This document shows positions 36,301-44,138 of a stretch of 64,000 bases of DNA, in pieces. How positions within the stretch are numbered: the stretch's first letter is position 1; each line of letters begins with the position of its first letter. The DNA comes from Canibacter zhuwentaonis (GTDB lineage: Bacteria > Actinomycetota > Actinomycetes > Actinomycetales > Microbacteriaceae), in assembly GCF_018531125.1 (NCBI RefSeq), contig NZ_JAHDSY010000008.1, one strand, 5' to 3'. Both the position numbers and the translations under genes were made by a program. The notes beneath the pieces are model-generated. The model ran no database searches and was not told the origin of the DNA. It saw only the letters and a list, made by a program, of their open reading frames with translations.

Positions 36301-36675
36301 GCGCTCACCGCGGGAGGCGGATTTGTGCTGCTGGACACCGCTATAACAGCGGATTTGGAAGCCGAGGGCGTAGCGCGTGACACCGTGCGAGCCGTGCAGG
36401 AAGCCCGCAAGAGCGCGGGTTTGAACGTTAGTGACAGGATTAAACTACGGCTCACAGTGCTTGCCGAATACGCGTCCGCAATTGTGGCGCACGAGGCGAT
36501 GATTAAACAGGAGACCTTCGCGGTTGAGCTGAGCGTTAGTGAGACTGCGCAAATTGCGCCCACCGCGGGCGTTACAGACGAGCCCGACGGGTATCGCAGC
36601 GTTGGTGTGACAAAGGCTATTGGCGTTAAAAAAGATCCGATCACGGTGGCAGTTTCAGTTTTTACTGAAAAGTAA
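33325..36675 (+). CDS. ileS: Isoleucine--tRNA ligase, IleS2 (eukaryote-like) type
   Basis: 1116 aa from ATG 33325, with SD GAGAGGTGG just before; an in-frame TTG at 33310 overlaps that SD and is rejected. The HIGH motif is HYGH (GLPHYGHLLTGYAKD) and the KMSKS loop is KMSKSLRNYPD, both typical of the long IleS2 class. CP1 editing and C-terminal domains are present. IleS2 enzymes are known for low sensitivity to mupirocin. Controlled by the T-box leader. Confidence 0.95.
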   Translation: MIFPRSNTPVSASAEPISASYNPPEIEEQVLEFWRADNTFRDSIAARENAAEWVFNDGPPFANGLPHYGHLLTGYAKDVFPRFQTMRGKKVERRFGWDTHGLPAELEAMKQLGLTEKQEILDMGIAKFNAKARDSVLQYTREWEEYVTRQARWVDFENDYKTLNIEYMESVIWAFAELYKKGLAYEGQRILPYCWRDQTPLSNHELRMDDDVYQMRQDPSVTVTFKLRGEAAAKLGLAGVKMLAWTTTPWTLPTNFSVAVGPEVAYVVVQAGPNGAADGAVPGQGAYLLAAARLGAYAKELGYEDAAEITTIAEFKGAELERLQYEPLWDTYADAATWGTENAWIVTVADYVTVTDGTGIVHQATAYGEEDMLINAGYGIPVILSVNEAAEFLPVFSDGPLAEIVGVQAFAANRTIINVLKKEGKLLREASYEHSYPHCWRCRTPLMYKAVSSWFVRVTEIKDELIAANESINWVPANVKYGQFGKWLEGARDWSISRNRFWGTPIPVWVSDDPEYPCVEVYGSLAEIESGFGKLPRNESGEVDLHRPYIDELVKPNPNDPTGKSKLRRIEDVLDVWFDSGSMPFAQAHYPFEAKEWFNTHQPADFIVEYIGQTRGWFYVQHVLSTALFGRPAFKNVASHGIVLGRDGNKMSKSLRNYPDVNEVFERDGSDAMRWFLMSSSVIRGGNLVVTENGIRESSRQFLLRLWNTWYFFSLYANADGNSPKQDTSSAHPLDKYILGKLRVVIAETERALENLDTATACAALRNFTEILTNWYVRGSRERFWEGVSGEHGKPENQAAFNTLYTVLETLCRTAAPLAPMMTEHIWRALTAERSVHLANWPEASEFPLDSELLAAMDEIRQITSQALSMRKAQQLRVRLPLQRLTVVSAQADSLRPFAKLLQDELNVRNIEFIQLVDDTAAKYGVRVALTVNARAAGPRLGKRVQEAIRAAKSGDWSETDGVVSAGGIELAAGEYELTLVAADNAVGEQALALTAGGGFVLLDTAITADLEAEGVARDTVRAVQEARKSAGLNVSDRIKLRLTVLAEYASAIVAHEAMIKQETFAVELSVSETAQIAPTAGVTDEPDGYRSVGVTKAIGVKKDPITVAVSVFTEK

Positions 36676-36684
36676 GGTAGTAGA

Positions 36685-38241
36685 TTGACTGAGTACGAGC
36701 GCAATAGCGAGCTAGCTCGCGACCCCTGGCAGGAGGCGACACTGGCTGCCGGAATTACTCCCGAGCAGGAGCAGCGCGAGGCGGCCGAGTTTGAAAAGTT
36801 GCTGAACCCTTTTTTTGAGGATGATGACGACCCCTCGCTCGTGGCTCCGGAGCAGCTGGCGGATGTGCCCGATCCCGCGCGTATCGCGGCATTTGCCGCA
36901 GACACCGGGGACGCAGCGCAGGCAGTTTATGAGCAGCTGTTACAGCGTGCGGGGGAGGCTAATCCGCGACCACGGATAGAGCCGGTGCGGCGGTTTGCGG
37001 AGCTTGCGGGAATGCCGCAGGCGACGTATCCGATAATTCAGATTGCTGGTACCAACGGCAAAACCTCAACTGCGCGTTTAACCGAGGCGCTGTTGCGCGC
37101 GCACGGTTTGCGCACGGGGCTTTTCACGAGCCCGCACCTGGTAAGTTTTGCCGAGCGGATTCAGGTAAACGGCGAGCCTGTTGATGGTGAAACGCTGGCG
37201 CGCGCTTGGCAAAATCTGCAGCCAGCGTTGCAGGTGGTTGACAGTGAACTCGCGGCCGCTGGGCAGGGTTCAATAACCTTTTTTGAGGCTCTGGTGGTGC
37301 TCGGGTACGAGATTTTCGCTGACGCTCCGGTTGAGGTTGCCGTTGTTGAGGTCGGGCTTGGTGGCGAGTGGGACGCCACGAATATTGCGCGAGCAGAGGT
37401 TGCGGTGTTCACCTCGATTGATCTTGATCACACCGATATTTTGGGCGATAATATTGCTAGCATTGCGCAAACAAAGTCGCAAATTATCGACGAAAACGCG
37501 ATTGCTGTGAGTGCCCAGCAGAGCCAGCAGGCGCAAGAGGTGCTCGCGGCAACTGCCGCGCAGCGGGGCGCAGAACTGCTAAGCTACGGTGTTGATTTTG
37601 AGATTACCTCAGACGTGCCCGCCGTTGGCGGTAGAATGATGTCGGTGCGTGTTGCAACAGACACCTACAGGGAGCTGCTGCTGCCGCTGTTGGGTAAGCA
37701 CCAGAGCATGAACGCTGCCACGGCGCTAACTGCGGTGAGCGCGTTTTTTGGGCGTGCGCTCGAGACAGAAACAGTGCAGACCGCTTTCGCGAGCGTCACC
37801 AGCTCCGGCAGATTGCAACTTATTGGGGCGGATCCGGCTGTTGTGGTTGATGCCGCTCACAATCCGCAGGGCGCAAAAACCCTGTGCGCCGCGCTGCAGG
37901 AGAGCTTTAACCTTACCGGTGGGGTGTGCTTTGTTGCCGGTGTGCTCGCTGAAAAAGACGCGCTGGGAGTGCTCAGAGAGTTTGCGCGCGTTGCAGATTC
38001 GTTGATTTTGGTACCGGTGTCTTCGCCGCGCAGTCTTGGGTTTGACGAGCTTTTTGCCCACGCTGAAACCCTGCAGCTCGAGTTCCCAAATCTACAGACG
38101 CAGGTTGTTGAGTATGACACCGAAGGTTTTGCAGCCGCGCGAGAGTGGGCGCAGCAGGGTGACGATCGCACCGTGGTTATAGCCGGGTCGGTTGTGCTTG
38201 CGGGCACCGCAATTGCAACAGCCTACACAGAAAAGTGGTGA
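36685..38241 (+). CDS. folC: Bifunctional folylpolyglutamate synthase/dihydrofolate synthase
   Basis: 518 aa from TTG 36685, AAGG upstream. Mur-ligase-like fold: P-loop AGTNGKTSTAR (about residue 120), TSPHLVSFAERI, the VEVGLGGEWDATN block, DHTDILG and VVDAAHNPQG. It adds glutamate to folates. The first 85 residues are an acidic extension (FFEDDDDPS) absent from many FolC. It follows ileS by 9 bases and precedes DUF4233. Confidence 0.94.
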   Translation: MTEYERNSELARDPWQEATLAAGITPEQEQREAAEFEKLLNPFFEDDDDPSLVAPEQLADVPDPARIAAFAADTGDAAQAVYEQLLQRAGEANPRPRIEPVRRFAELAGMPQATYPIIQIAGTNGKTSTARLTEALLRAHGLRTGLFTSPHLVSFAERIQVNGEPVDGETLARAWQNLQPALQVVDSELAAAGQGSITFFEALVVLGYEIFADAPVEVAVVEVGLGGEWDATNIARAEVAVFTSIDLDHTDILGDNIASIAQTKSQIIDENAIAVSAQQSQQAQEVLAATAAQRGAELLSYGVDFEITSDVPAVGGRMMSVRVATDTYRELLLPLLGKHQSMNAATALTAVSAFFGRALETETVQTAFASVTSSGRLQLIGADPAVVVDAAHNPQGAKTLCAALQESFNLTGGVCFVAGVLAEKDALGVLREFARVADSLILVPVSSPRSLGFDELFAHAETLQLEFPNLQTQVVEYDTEGFAAAREWAQQGDDRTVVIAGSVVLAGTAIATAYTEKW

Positions 38242-38245
38242 GCGG

Positions 38246-38695
38246 ATGACACAGCAAAAAGACCCTAAAAAAGACGCCGACCTGCGATTATCACCCTCAG
38301 AACAGCTGGGATACAGCTCGGCAACGGGCATTGCGGGATCCGGCGCGCGTAGTTCCACACAGCGGGCGCTGGCGTCGGTTACGCTCGGCTTTGAGCTAAT
38401 CGTGGTGTTTTTAGTGGGGCTGGCGATTTTTGGGCTGCGGCTTTTAGATCCGCCAGAGCTTGGAATTATTGCCGGAGTTGCGGTGTGCGGGCTGTGCATT
38501 CTCGCGCTCGCGCTAATGCGTCGCACTAAAATCGGCATTTACATCGGTTGGGCGGTGCAGGCGATCGTATTTTTGGGTGGGTTTTTCTTGACCCCGATTT
38601 TCGCGGTTGCGCTAATGTTTGGCTCGCTGTGGGTTTACTGTATGATTAAGGGCGCTAAAATTGATAGAGAGCGTGCGCTTTTTGCGAGCTTATAG
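38246..38695 (+). CDS. DUF4233 membrane protein
   Basis: 149 aa from ATG 38246. A polar N-terminus is followed by four hydrophobic helices. Position between folC and ndk is diagnostic of the actinobacterial DUF4233 family, whose function is unknown. The start is 4 bases after folC. Confidence 0.85.
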   Translation: MTQQKDPKKDADLRLSPSEQLGYSSATGIAGSGARSSTQRALASVTLGFELIVVFLVGLAIFGLRLLDPPELGIIAGVAVCGLCILALALMRRTKIGIYIGWAVQAIVFLGGFFLTPIFAVALMFGSLWVYCMIKGAKIDRERALFASL

Positions 38696-38741
38696 CAGTT
38701 GTACAAAACCCCATCGTGGGGTATGAAGTTGGGGAGTGAAG

Positions 38742-39152
38742 ATGGCAGAGCAAACACTTATTCTAATTAAGCCAGATGGCGTGAAAAGACGGCTGACGGG
38801 TGAAATCCTGCGGCGTATAGAGGCTAAGGGCTATCAAATACTAGATTTGCGGATGTTCACTCCCGGGCGGGAGCTGCTGGCGCAGCACTACGCAGAGCAC
38901 GAGGGAAAACCGTTTTTTGAGCCGCTGCTGGAGTTTATGAGCTCGGGTTCCGTTGTTGCGGTACGCGCTGCGGGCGAGGGTGTTATCGAGGGTTTTCGTA
39001 ATATCGCGGGAGTTTCTAACCCAACAGAGGCGGCAGCGGGCACTATTCGCGGTGATTTGGGGCGTGACTGGGGAGTGAAAGTGCAGCAAAACCTGGTGCA
39101 CGGCAGTGATAGCGCGGTTGCTGCGGAGCGCGAACTGGCGCTCTGGTTCTAG
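38742..39152 (+). CDS. ndk: Nucleoside-diphosphate kinase
   Basis: 136 aa from ATG 38742, SD GGGGAG. Contains TLILIKPDGVKR, the FRNIAGVSNPTEAAAGTIRGD nucleotide site and the catalytic His in NLVHGSDS. It balances NTP and dNTP pools. A short CCCCA/TGGGG hairpin (38709-38721) lies just upstream. Confidence 0.97.
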   Translation: MAEQTLILIKPDGVKRRLTGEILRRIEAKGYQILDLRMFTPGRELLAQHYAEHEGKPFFEPLLEFMSSGSVVAVRAAGEGVIEGFRNIAGVSNPTEAAAGTIRGDLGRDWGVKVQQNLVHGSDSAVAAERELALWF

Positions 39153-39157
39153 CAGCG

Positions 39158-41200
39158 ATGGAGCCAACGCGCAGTTTTAAGCCCTTTCAGGTTGTTAGCG
39201 AGTATCAGCCCAGCGGCGATCAGCCGCGCGCTATCGCGCAGCTTGCGGATCGCTTAGAGCAGGGCGAGAGCGATGTTGTGCTGCTGGGCGCCACCGGCAC
39301 TGGAAAATCCGCCACAACAGCCTGGTTGATTGAGAAGCTGCAGCGCCCAACCCTGGTGCTAGCGCACAACAAGACCCTGGCAGCTCAGCTGGCCAACGAG
39401 TTTCGACAGTTGCTGCCGCACAACGCGGTTGAGTATTTTGTTTCTTACTACGACTACTATCAGCCCGAAGCCTATGTGCCGCAGACGGACACTTTTATAG
39501 AAAAAGACACGAGCATTAACGCCGAGGTGGAGCGGCTCGGACACTCCACAACCAATGCGCTGCTGAGTCGTCGTGATGTTGTCGTGGTTGCGAGCGTGTC
39601 TTGTATCTACGGTCTGGGCAAGCCCGAAGAATACTACGAAGCGATGTTACCGCTCGCGGTTGGCGACACAATTGAGCGGGATTTTCTGATCCGTCGCCTC
39701 ATTGAGATGCAGTATCAGCGCAATGACATTGATTTTAGCCGTGGCAATTTCAGGGTGCGCGGGGATACTATTGAGATTATTCCGATGTATGAGGAGTTGG
39801 CGATCCGCATTGAAATGTTCGGTGATGAGATTGAGCGGCTCAGTTTTTTACACCCGCTGACGGGCGATGTGCTGCGGCTGGTTGATACGATCTCGATTTT
39901 CCCGGGGTCGCACTATGTGGCGCGCCGCGACGTTGTGCAGCGCGCGATGGAGCAGATTAGTGCGGAGCTCGAGGTGTGCTCAAAAGAGCTGAAAAAACAG
40001 CAAAAACTGGTTGAAGAGCAGCGGCTCAGAATGCGCACAACATTCGACCTCGAGATGATGGAGGAGATCGGGTTTTGCAGCGGCATGGAGAATTACTCAA
40101 TGCACATGGATGGGCGCAGCCACGGGGAGCCGCCAAACTGCCTGCTTGACTATTTCCCCGACGATTTTTTGACCGTGATCGACGAGTCGCACGTTACGGT
40201 GCCGCAGCTGGGCGCAATGTACGAGGGCGATGCAGCGCGTAAGCGGACGCTCGTTGAGCACGGATTTAGGTTGCCGAGCGCGCTCGATAACAGACCGCTA
40301 AAGTTTGCGGAGTTTACTGAGCGGATCGGGCAGGTCGTGTACCTTTCGGCAACCCCAGGCAAATATGAGCTGGAGCGCGCGGACGGGGTTGTTGAGCAGA
40401 TTATCAGGCCGACGGGGTTGGTGGATCCTGAAATTATTGTGAAACCGAGCACCGGGCAGATTGATGACCTGCTTGAGCAGGTACGTTTGCGCACGGCTCA
40501 GGACGAGCGCGTTTTGGTAACAACCCTGACTAAAAAAATGGCTGAGCAGCTCACCGATTTTATGGAGGAAGCCGGCATCAGAGTGCGCTATCTGCATTCT
40601 GACGTTGACACGCTGAAGCGGGTTGAGCTGTTGAGCGAGCTGCGTGCCGGAGTTTTTGATGTGCTCATCGGAATTAATCTGCTGCGTGAGGGGCTTGACC
40701 TGCCCGAGGTTTCGCTGGTGGCTATTTTAGACGCTGATAAAGAGGGGTTTTTGCGCTCAACAACCTCGCTGATTCAGACCATCGGGCGCGCGGCGCGCAA
40801 TGTGAACGGACAGGTGCATATGTACGCTGACAGGGTTACAAAGTCGATGCAAACCGCTATTGAGGAGACCAACAGGCGGCGTGAAATACAGCTCGCGCAC
40901 AACAAAAAGCACGGTATTAACCCGACTCCGCTGCGCAAAAAACTCGGTGATATTACTGAAGTGCTCGCGCGGGAGGCGGCGGATACTGAGGAGATTGTGG
41001 CGCGGCGCATTCGCGGGAGTGAGCAGTCGCGCAGCGGTGCTTGCACTGATTTGAGCGAGCTTGAGCGGATAATTAAAAACCTCACCGAGCAGATGCTAGC
41101 TGCCGCCGAGGAGCTGAAGTTTGAGCTGGCTGGGCGTTTGCGTGACGAGCTGCAGGATCTAAAGCGGGAGCTGAAGCGGATCCGCGCGGCTCAAAAATAG
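39158..41200 (+). CDS. uvrB: UvrABC system protein B
   Basis: 680 aa. Walker A GATGTGKS, the beta-hairpin region YVSYYDYYQPEAYVP-like (residues about 95-110), helicase motifs (DESHVTVPQ, LREGLDLPEV, TIGRAARN) and a C-terminal UVR segment (LTEQMLAAAEELKFE). Damage-verification helicase of nucleotide excision repair. Five bases after ndk. Confidence 0.97.
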   Translation: MEPTRSFKPFQVVSEYQPSGDQPRAIAQLADRLEQGESDVVLLGATGTGKSATTAWLIEKLQRPTLVLAHNKTLAAQLANEFRQLLPHNAVEYFVSYYDYYQPEAYVPQTDTFIEKDTSINAEVERLGHSTTNALLSRRDVVVVASVSCIYGLGKPEEYYEAMLPLAVGDTIERDFLIRRLIEMQYQRNDIDFSRGNFRVRGDTIEIIPMYEELAIRIEMFGDEIERLSFLHPLTGDVLRLVDTISIFPGSHYVARRDVVQRAMEQISAELEVCSKELKKQQKLVEEQRLRMRTTFDLEMMEEIGFCSGMENYSMHMDGRSHGEPPNCLLDYFPDDFLTVIDESHVTVPQLGAMYEGDAARKRTLVEHGFRLPSALDNRPLKFAEFTERIGQVVYLSATPGKYELERADGVVEQIIRPTGLVDPEIIVKPSTGQIDDLLEQVRLRTAQDERVLVTTLTKKMAEQLTDFMEEAGIRVRYLHSDVDTLKRVELLSELRAGVFDVLIGINLLREGLDLPEVSLVAILDADKEGFLRSTTSLIQTIGRAARNVNGQVHMYADRVTKSMQTAIEETNRRREIQLAHNKKHGINPTPLRKKLGDITEVLAREAADTEEIVARRIRGSEQSRSGACTDLSELERIIKNLTEQMLAAAEELKFELAGRLRDELQDLKRELKRIRAAQK

Positions 41201-41231
41201 CTCATTTGTTCGATTTTTCATAATTTTGCGT

Positions 41232-41237
41232 TATGAT
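41232..41237 (+). promoter_or_regulatory. TATGAT -10 box of uvrA
   Basis: The box ends eight bases before the GTG at 41246, so the transcript would be leaderless. The -35 region is weak (TTGTTC at 41206-41211 is 20 bases away). Confidence 0.45.
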
Positions 41238-41245
41238 TTTATGCT

Positions 41246-44137
41246 GTGAAAGATTCTTTAACAACCGGTAGCAACACCCGCAGCGATCAGATCAGGGTGC
41301 GTGGCGCGCGAGTGCACAACCTTAAAAATGTGGATCTTGCGATCCCGCGTAACAGCATGGTTGTTTTTACCGGGCTTTCGGGCTCGGGCAAGTCAAGTCT
41401 GGCTTTTGACACCATTTTTGCCGAGGGGCAGCGGCGGTATGTGGAGTCACTGAGCGCGTACGCGCGGCAGTTTTTGGGGCAGGTGGATCGCCCCGACGTT
41501 GATTTTATTGAAGGGCTTAGCCCCGCAGTATCGATAGATCAAAAATCAACTAACAGAAATCCGCGCTCAACAGTGGGCACTATCACCGAAATATACGACT
41601 ATATGAGGCTGCTCTGGGCGCGGATCGGAATCGCGCACTGTGCAACCTGCGGGGAGCGGATTCAGGCGCAAACCGTGCAGCAGATCGCAGATCAATTAAT
41701 GCAGCTGGAAACCGGTACCAGGTTTCAGATTCTAGCCCCCGTTGTGGTTAAGAAAAAAGGTGAGTTTGTTGATCTGCTCGCGGAGCTTGCGGCAACCGGT
41801 TTTGTGCGTGCGATTATTGACGGTGAAATGCACCGGTTAAGTGATCCGCCGCAACTTAAAAAGCAAGACTGGCACTATATTTCTGTGATTGTTGACCGGC
41901 TTGTTGCAAAGCCAGAAATTTTGGGACGACTCACTGATTCGCTTGAAACTGCGCTGCGGTTAGCCGGCGGCGTGATTGAAGTGGATTTTCCGGCGCGCGA
42001 GGGGGAAACGAGCCTGCCGCCGCAGAAATTCAGTGAGCACCGCAGCTGCCCCAATAATCACCCGGTGCAGATAACCGAGATTGAGCCGCGCACTTTTTCT
42101 TTTAATGCGCCCTTTGGGGCTTGTGACACGTGTTCGGGGCTCGGCTACAGTATGCAGGCCGATGAGGACCTGGTGATCGGCGATGCCGCGCTGTCGCTGG
42201 AGCAGGGGGTTTTACTGCCCTGGTCTACAAAAGGGCAGGGGCTTTACCAGCACTACGTGAAAATGCTGCAGGCGCTCGCAGATGAGCACGGGTTCAAGCT
42301 CACCACTCCGTGGCGTAAGCTCAGTGACAAGGTTAAAGAAACGCTGCTGTACGGCAATAATTTTTCGGTTAAGGTGCTTTATAAAAACCGTTTTGGGCGC
42401 GAGATTAGCTATAAGAGTGGTTTTGAGGGAGCAATTCCTTTTGTTGAGCGCCGCCACTCCGAGGCTGAAAGCGATGTGCAACGCGAGCACTGGGCACAGT
42501 TTTTAAGCGATGTGCCGTGCAATGCGTGCAAAGGAGCGAGATTAAAAGCCGAGGTGCTCGCAGTGACCGTTAACGGTGAGTCAATATCCGCTGTCACAGA
42601 CTACAGCCTGCTCGACGCGCAGGAGTTTTTTAACGGAGTAACGCTGACTGCGCGCGAGGCGAAAATTGCGGCGCAGGTGTTGCGTGAAATCAGAGCGCGT
42701 TTTGAGTTTCTGGTTGAGGTCGGGCTCGGGTACTTAACACTGGGGCGCTCTGCGGGCACACTGTCAGGAGGGGAAGCGCAGCGGATTCGCCTTGCCACCC
42801 AGATAGGTTCCGGGCTAACTGGTGTGCTGTACGTGCTCGATGAGCCCTCTATCGGGCTACACCAGCGCGATAACCGGCGGTTAATTGAGACGCTGCTGAA
42901 ACTGCGCGATCTGGGAAACACTCTGATTGTTGTTGAGCACGACGAGGAAACGATCGCCGCGGCAGACTGGATTGTTGATATTGGTCCGGGAGCTGGCGTT
43001 GAAGGTGGCGAGGTTGTGCACTCGGGAACGGTGCGCGAGCTGAAGCGTAACACAAACTCTGTTACGGGAGCCTATCTAGCCGGCACAAAAGCTATTGAAA
43101 TGCCAGCAAAACGGCGCAAAATCGACTCGAAGCGGCAGCTGCAGGTGGTTGGCGCGCGTTCAAACAACCTGCAAAACGTTACTGTGAAATTTCCGCTCGG
43201 AGTTTTTACCGCGGTGACGGGCGTGAGCGGATCGGGCAAATCAACGCTTGTAAACGACATTTTATACAGGGTGCTGGCAAACCAGCTGAACGGTGCGCAC
43301 CAGGTGCCGGGCAAGCACACCCGTGTTACCGGAATTGAACACCTGGATAAGGTTGTGCATGTTGATCAGGCACCAATCGGACGCACACCGCGTTCTAACA
43401 CGGCAACCTACACGGGTGTTTTTGATAAAATAAGAAAGCTGTTTGCCGAAACTCCCGAGGCAAAAGCGCGCGGTTATCAGGCGGGGCGTTTTAGCTTTAA
43501 CGTTAAGGGCGGTCGCTGTGAGGCTTGCGCAGGCGATGGCACAATTAAAATTGAGATGAACTTTTTGCCCGATGTTTTTGTGCAGTGCGAGCAGTGCCAT
43601 GGCAAACGCTACAATCGAGAAACCCTGCAGGTTAAATACAAGGGTAAAAATATTTCAGAGGTGCTCGCAATGCCAATTAGCGAGGCCGCCGAGTTTTTCC
43701 AGGCGATTACGAGCATTCACAGGTTCTTGCAAACCCTTGTTGATGTGGGGCTGGGCTATGTGCAGCTGGGGCAGAGCGCAACAACGCTCTCCGGTGGTGA
43801 AGCGCAGCGTGTAAAACTGGCAACAGAGCTGCAACGCCGCTCTAACGGCAGGTCAATCTACGTGCTTGATGAGCCCACAACCGGGTTACACTTTGAAGAC
43901 GTGCGCAAGCTGCTGCTTGTGCTTAATGAGCTGGTTGCAAAGGGCAACACGGTGCTGGTTATTGAACACAATCTCGACGTTATTCGCTGCGCGGATTGGG
44001 TTATAGATCTTGGCCCGGAGGGCGGATCAGGCGGCGGCACTGTTATTGCAACGGGCACACCGGAAAAGGTGGCAAAGGTTGCTGAAAGCCACACGGGGCG
44101 CTTCCTAAAAGAAGTTCTAGCGCAAAAAAACGGTTAA
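41246..44137 (+). CDS. uvrA: UvrABC system protein A
   Basis: 963 aa from GTG 41246. Two ABC-type ATPase modules: Walker A GLSGSGKSS and GVSGSGKST, with LSGGEAQR signatures in both. Zinc modules at CATCGE, CNACKG and CEACAGDG ... CEQCHGKRY. It recognises DNA lesions and loads UvrB. No SD; probably leaderless. uvrC starts 2 bases after the stop. Confidence 0.96.
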   Translation: MKDSLTTGSNTRSDQIRVRGARVHNLKNVDLAIPRNSMVVFTGLSGSGKSSLAFDTIFAEGQRRYVESLSAYARQFLGQVDRPDVDFIEGLSPAVSIDQKSTNRNPRSTVGTITEIYDYMRLLWARIGIAHCATCGERIQAQTVQQIADQLMQLETGTRFQILAPVVVKKKGEFVDLLAELAATGFVRAIIDGEMHRLSDPPQLKKQDWHYISVIVDRLVAKPEILGRLTDSLETALRLAGGVIEVDFPAREGETSLPPQKFSEHRSCPNNHPVQITEIEPRTFSFNAPFGACDTCSGLGYSMQADEDLVIGDAALSLEQGVLLPWSTKGQGLYQHYVKMLQALADEHGFKLTTPWRKLSDKVKETLLYGNNFSVKVLYKNRFGREISYKSGFEGAIPFVERRHSEAESDVQREHWAQFLSDVPCNACKGARLKAEVLAVTVNGESISAVTDYSLLDAQEFFNGVTLTAREAKIAAQVLREIRARFEFLVEVGLGYLTLGRSAGTLSGGEAQRIRLATQIGSGLTGVLYVLDEPSIGLHQRDNRRLIETLLKLRDLGNTLIVVEHDEETIAAADWIVDIGPGAGVEGGEVVHSGTVRELKRNTNSVTGAYLAGTKAIEMPAKRRKIDSKRQLQVVGARSNNLQNVTVKFPLGVFTAVTGVSGSGKSTLVNDILYRVLANQLNGAHQVPGKHTRVTGIEHLDKVVHVDQAPIGRTPRSNTATYTGVFDKIRKLFAETPEAKARGYQAGRFSFNVKGGRCEACAGDGTIKIEMNFLPDVFVQCEQCHGKRYNRETLQVKYKGKNISEVLAMPISEAAEFFQAITSIHRFLQTLVDVGLGYVQLGQSATTLSGGEAQRVKLATELQRRSNGRSIYVLDEPTTGLHFEDVRKLLLVLNELVAKGNTVLVIEHNLDVIRCADWVIDLGPEGGSGGGTVIATGTPEKVAKVAESHTGRFLKEVLAQKNG

Positions 44138-44138
44138 A

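Noticed and set aside
36066..36905. Long antisense ORF opposite ileS/folC
   Set aside because: Ser/Ala/Thr-rich shadow translation typical of the reverse strand of a GC-rich gene; both sense genes are certain.
41200..41246. Possible SOS (LexA) box upstream of uvrA
   Set aside because: Only a half-site-like TTGTTCGA is present; no palindromic partner at the needed spacing.
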